A stretch of 64,000 nt of DNA from an uncultured Muribaculaceae bacterium (lineage in GTDB: Bacteria; Bacteroidota; Bacteroidia; Bacteroidales; Muribaculaceae): positions 89,612 to 153,611 of the forward strand of contig CAJUSZ010000001.1 in assembly GCA_910589425.1 (NCBI GenBank), read 5' to 3'. The notes under the pieces are model-generated. The model saw nothing but the letters and a program-made list of their open reading frames with translations. It searched no databases and had not been told where the DNA came from. Of the stretch, positions 62,601 to 64,000 are shown piece by piece (the stretch's first letter is position 1; every line of letters starts with the position of its first letter). The position numbers and the translations under genes are program-made.

Positions 62601-62786
62601 ATGAATTATTGGACGTACGATTTCAACACATTGGCTACGGATGGCTACAAGCCTGGCGATGCATCGTCCAGCGACGCGGCTTTCATACGGTGTGTAAGAG
62701 ATACTAAATCTTCAGCACGAAAAAAAATCCGACCGGACAGCAAACGCAGCAAACCGACGAAATTGAACAGAAAATTCAGAAAATGA
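59670..62786 (+). CDS. Large fimbrial tip adhesin-like lipoprotein
   Basis: ATG at 59670 gives a 1038-residue lipoprotein (signal ends ASQSC, Cys21). It has the same Thr-Arg pattern as the pilins (GGGTRTSG, Arg58). RTLDIFVFKNNGDFVGHY and LPYGRYKMYAVANVP form a fimbrillin-like N-domain. The long middle part is Tyr/Asn-rich and may bind ligand; it includes an Asp-rich DDDGDGVIDHP loop like a calcium-binding thrombospondin repeat (about 317-327). The C-terminus (DSPGAIYWCRNAN...DAAFIRCVRD) resembles a FISUMP domain. Such genes normally end Bacteroidales pilus operons, and a terminator follows. A role at the pilus tip is inferred. Confidence 0.78.
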   Translation: MKSNIIKILSLLVLAVASQSCVDDYLSSDGEFGDGEASIRCEAMFNGFDQTSLGGGTRTSGDTLNVIRTLDIFVFKNNGDFVGHYPIDNWVKSENHGRPDTLATTEDPTVRASFSFPERLPYGRYKMYAVANVPQSQLADVSTIDQLLGIQFNWNASHIDQNAQMLGFVTSDSGVGPDYESFSAPVIEIKQPAVTLYSWMRRVASKVTVAYDGRDLLENVYIYLKSVRVHNINKKAYLGKDSKATSAADVEDGEIEYYYDRKQYPQGPPQSAFGHEWSARVMKGTYNNGFRGSNHSNDANALFFFENKQGKGQSKHQDDDGDGVIDHPTGNTPGDDGYRDGKPYGTYIEVEAHYVSNVPGHMGNGKIIYRFMLGQNVDDNYDATRNCHYKVTLHFNKYANDVDWHIEYYQPTPSIDAPNPYYISYLYDKNIGTDETIGMPVQINGEIEPGSQIKTRILTNDWFPFGAPASVYYTDAAKVNQPWNGFLSLRSTGKTINISDAGATDNKTYYENKNRGWRNFSTTPGTYNKGTDATDGTYKVINNLDDKPGVTLLMPLYTRAKVLIKTTGYTGNNPYNAYFRKATVEVAASLKNPITNKFQQYKDTITIYQVRRTVNPKGIWRKYDSDESFHVVLSALSTQQPNILEESTSSFTPLSSEGPWYAEVIGSESSWVKLSPAGESYRSGDRIYGETGSRIEFNYKPANKLTDPNQVRCAMIRIRYHNFSCEHIIYVRQGYAPLAITSDGPEWYSFNMRTQTEPAQSPVEEGNQFRWGRWESPINATNNRRSGYKFGENIGNKPLWIYPTNSGTGGTKWSDMAGNTNVSVWPDATIDGENARVATTDDWTSIHNKTNIQYGYGILYADGATTVQNPVVDAMGYYYDSPVGENKQTKGMRGIFVYNETTGAQLFFPIGAAGYGRRKGTGGWANTDAPGTLRYAVRSGEMPSPAVMDMPLFWKICDSPGAIYWCRNANSSVTGWDMNYWTYDFNTLATDGYKPGDASSSDAAFIRCVRDTKSSARKKIRPDSKRSKPTKLNRKFRK

Positions 62787-62792
62787 CAATAC

Positions 62793-62831
62793 AACGTCAG
62801 GCAACTCGATAAAAAGAATCTGCCTGACGTT
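62793..62831 (+). terminator. Terminator of the fimbrial operon
   Basis: A perfect 11-bp stem (AACGTCAGGCA/TGCCTGACGTT) with a 17-nt loop is followed by TGTTTTT, starting 6 bp after the tip gene's stop. The 3' end of the truncated recombinase frame lies inside it. Confidence 0.85.
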
Positions 62832-63468
62832 TGTTTTTATGCCGCCATACACTACTAATGAATTCGTTTTTTATCTTGAAACGCCTGAAAGGATATGCCG
62901 CTGTGACCTCAAAGTCAATGGCACGATTGAAAACCGTACGGATATTGCGGAAATGTATGCTGCGGGTGTTTGTCGAATTACCATGCCCAAGCAGAAAATC
63001 ATCAAACCCATAGAGCCATTTAACGTATATATCCTCAAAATTCTTGCCGCCCACCTCAGGATCATACAATTCCATCCGCCCGAGCGTGTGCAAATAAATT
63101 TCCTTTGTAGACGGTTTCGTTTGACGATTGATGTATTCTTTGAACATTTTGATAAATGATCCGGATACAGCGGACTCTTCCGCCGGCTTTTTCCCGAAAA
63201 TTGATTCCTCTACCATATTCCGAACAGTCTTGAGATCCTTATCCCGGCATGACAGACTCATCAACTCACACTGCACTTCCTCGACTTTGGCTGTGTATCG
63301 CATGAGAACGGCCTTCCATTTCACATTCTCCGGTCTTGGCTTTACAGATAGCGCATTCCTGAGAGTCTCTTCCGATATTTTGAACCCTAACGCAATCTCG
63401 GTTTTATCCCTGCGGAGCTTCACAGCATTGTTTTTGTCGGCCCGAACGATAAATTTGAAAGAAAACAT
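62797..63468 (-). pseudogene. Truncated tyrosine recombinase (N-terminal part only)
   Basis: This 223-codon frame has the N-terminal arm and SAM-like core-binding domain of a Bacteroidota phage/transposon integrase. FKFIVRADKNNAVKLR and a helical core with FIKMFKEYINRQTKPSTKEIYL are visible, then RNIRTVFNRAIDFEV and AYPFRRFKIKNE. The catalytic domain with the Arg-His-Arg-Tyr set is absent. After KIKNE the frame runs 20 more codons, through the fimbrial terminator hairpin, so the end is not native. It lies 194 bp from tRNA-Pro, a usual integration site. It is a remnant of a mobile element. Confidence 0.78.
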
Positions 63469-63608
63469 GACGTTAAAAAATAAGCACCGATATTAATATT
63501 TGTTTAGTAAAAAATTCTCATCCTATGAAATAGGGGTAGAACATTTTCGGCAAATTTCGGTATTTCCGCACTAATAAAAAAGGGTAAAATATGTCAACAA
63601 ACACAAAA

Positions 63609-63653
63609 AATCAATTCTAAACAAGTCGTTAAATCGCTTATTTAGAATTGATT
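63609..63653 (-). terminator. Terminator for tRNA-Pro
   Basis: A perfect 13-bp inverted repeat with a 19-nt loop, followed on the minus strand by TTTTTTG, lies 9 bp after the tRNA. It is intact, which shows that the tRNA's own 3' region has not been disrupted at that point. Confidence 0.75.
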
Positions 63654-63661
63654 ATCTTTTG

Positions 63662-63736
63662 TCGGGGTGAAAGGATTCGAACCTTCGACCCCCTGCTCCC
63701 AAAGCAGGTGCGCTAACCGGACTGCGCTACGCCCCG
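63662..63736 (-). tRNA. tRNA-Pro(TGG)
   Basis: The minus strand gives a 75-nt cloverleaf: acceptor CGGGGCG/CACCCCG, D-stem GCGC, anticodon arm CCTGC-TTTGGGA-GCAGG (anticodon TGG, proline), 5-nt variable region, and T-arm GAAGG-TTCGAAT-CCTTT. The acceptor stem has one C6-A67 mismatch, and the T-stem has a terminal G-U pair. The C1-G72 start is usual for bacterial proline tRNAs. The CCA end is not encoded. It has its own promoter and terminator. Confidence 0.95.
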
Positions 63737-63783
63737 AACTTTATTCATTCCATCTGAGAGCTATCATGCCCCTTTGGACAATG

Positions 63784-63814
63784 CAAAGTTAGGCATTTAT
63801 TTTGATCTGACAAA
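63784..63814 (-). promoter_or_regulatory. Promoter for tRNA-Pro
   Basis: The minus strand reads TTTG, 19 nt, TAACTTTG, an exact Bacteroidota-type match, 47 bp upstream of the mature 5' end. Confidence 0.75.
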
Positions 63815-63830
63815 ATTTTTTTAATATTCA

Positions 63831-63852
63831 GCTCCGAGAAGGCTCCGAGAAG
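63831..63852. repeat. 11-bp perfect tandem duplication
   Basis: GCTCCGAGAAG occurs twice with no gap, just upstream of the tRNA-Pro promoter. It may be a small slip duplication or a paired binding site. No gene is seen in the following 150 bp to the window end. Confidence 0.6.
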
Positions 63853-64000
63853 GAACACGCCTTGATAGGCTGCGTAAGCAATTTGTTTTATGGGAATCTA
63901 AACGGATAGATTGCATCTGTTTTCTATAATTGTTAACGCACGTCAAATCGGGAGTTTGACAGTTAGTGCTTTCAAAAAATAGTCTATAAAATTGACGCCG

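Noticed and set aside
63662..63736. tRNA-Pro as a pseudogene because of the C6-A67 mismatch
   Set aside because: All other arms, the anticodon, promoter and terminator are intact; a single acceptor mismatch is tolerated.

Overview
The window is a chromosomal segment of a Bacteroidales bacterium (phylum Bacteroidota), most likely from the Muribaculaceae or a close relative. The reasons are the RprX/RprY two-component pair, a complete lipoprotein-type (type V) fimbrial operon, DUF4290, DUF3332, DUF5686 and FimB/Mfa2-type proteins, weak ribosome binding sites, and repeated matches to the Bacteroidota promoter form TTTG-N19/20-TAnnTTTG. The family-level placement is inferred from protein resemblance only.

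Layout. Bases 1-1708: 3' part of holA and a flavodoxin/ferredoxin protein. 1722-8520 (minus): a tightly packed housekeeping and envelope run (L,D-transpeptidase, FAD dehydrogenase, tsaB, DUF4290, murA, rimM, a small acidic protein, an OmpA-like protein). 8809-10719: an overlapping GNAT / class A beta-lactamase / GNAT operon. 10840-16841: D-2-hydroxyacid dehydrogenase, rprXY, a clostripain-family lipoprotein protease and an MscS channel. 16842-25699: patatin-barrel phospholipase, serB, Sel1 protein, exonuclease, THUMP-like methyltransferase and a DUF5686 outer-membrane protein. 25781-30264: CYTH protein, ABC-F ATPase and M13 peptidase. 30433-35322: a 1629-residue three-module GLUG-repeat surface protein. 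35403-41294: Dcp peptidase, small envelope proteins, a YtxH/holin-like cluster and prmA. 42008-45445: M23/LysM hydrolase, ndk and a second MscS channel. 45467-45909: two divergent copies of a structured repeat. 46033-52467: alpha/beta hydrolase plus a membrane-anchored MurF-like ligase, gyrA and a TPR protein. 53098-62786: the fimbrial operon. 62797-63736: a truncated tyrosine recombinase beside tRNA-Pro.

Functional themes. Peptidoglycan synthesis and remodelling recur (murA, L,D-transpeptidase, M23/LysM, MurF-like ligase, beta-lactamase), as do envelope stress and surface display (two MscS channels, rprXY, OmpA-like proteins, patatin barrel, GLUG protein, fimbriae). The fimbrial operon reads as two outer-membrane/OmpA-like proteins, a major pilin, a FimB/Mfa2-like subunit, an accessory subunit and a large tip protein with a FISUMP-like end. 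Three of these lipoproteins carry a Thr-Arg motif at residues 54-58, where type V pilins are cleaved.

The least explained DNA is the repeat pair at 45467-45909, which looks like two divergently transcribed ~140-nt structured RNAs with conserved 3' ends. Others are a perfect 15-bp inverted repeat over the transcription start of the hydrolase/MurF-like operon, overlapping hairpins that could form a pseudoknot at 52532-52589, and a perfect 22-bp palindrome after gyrA.
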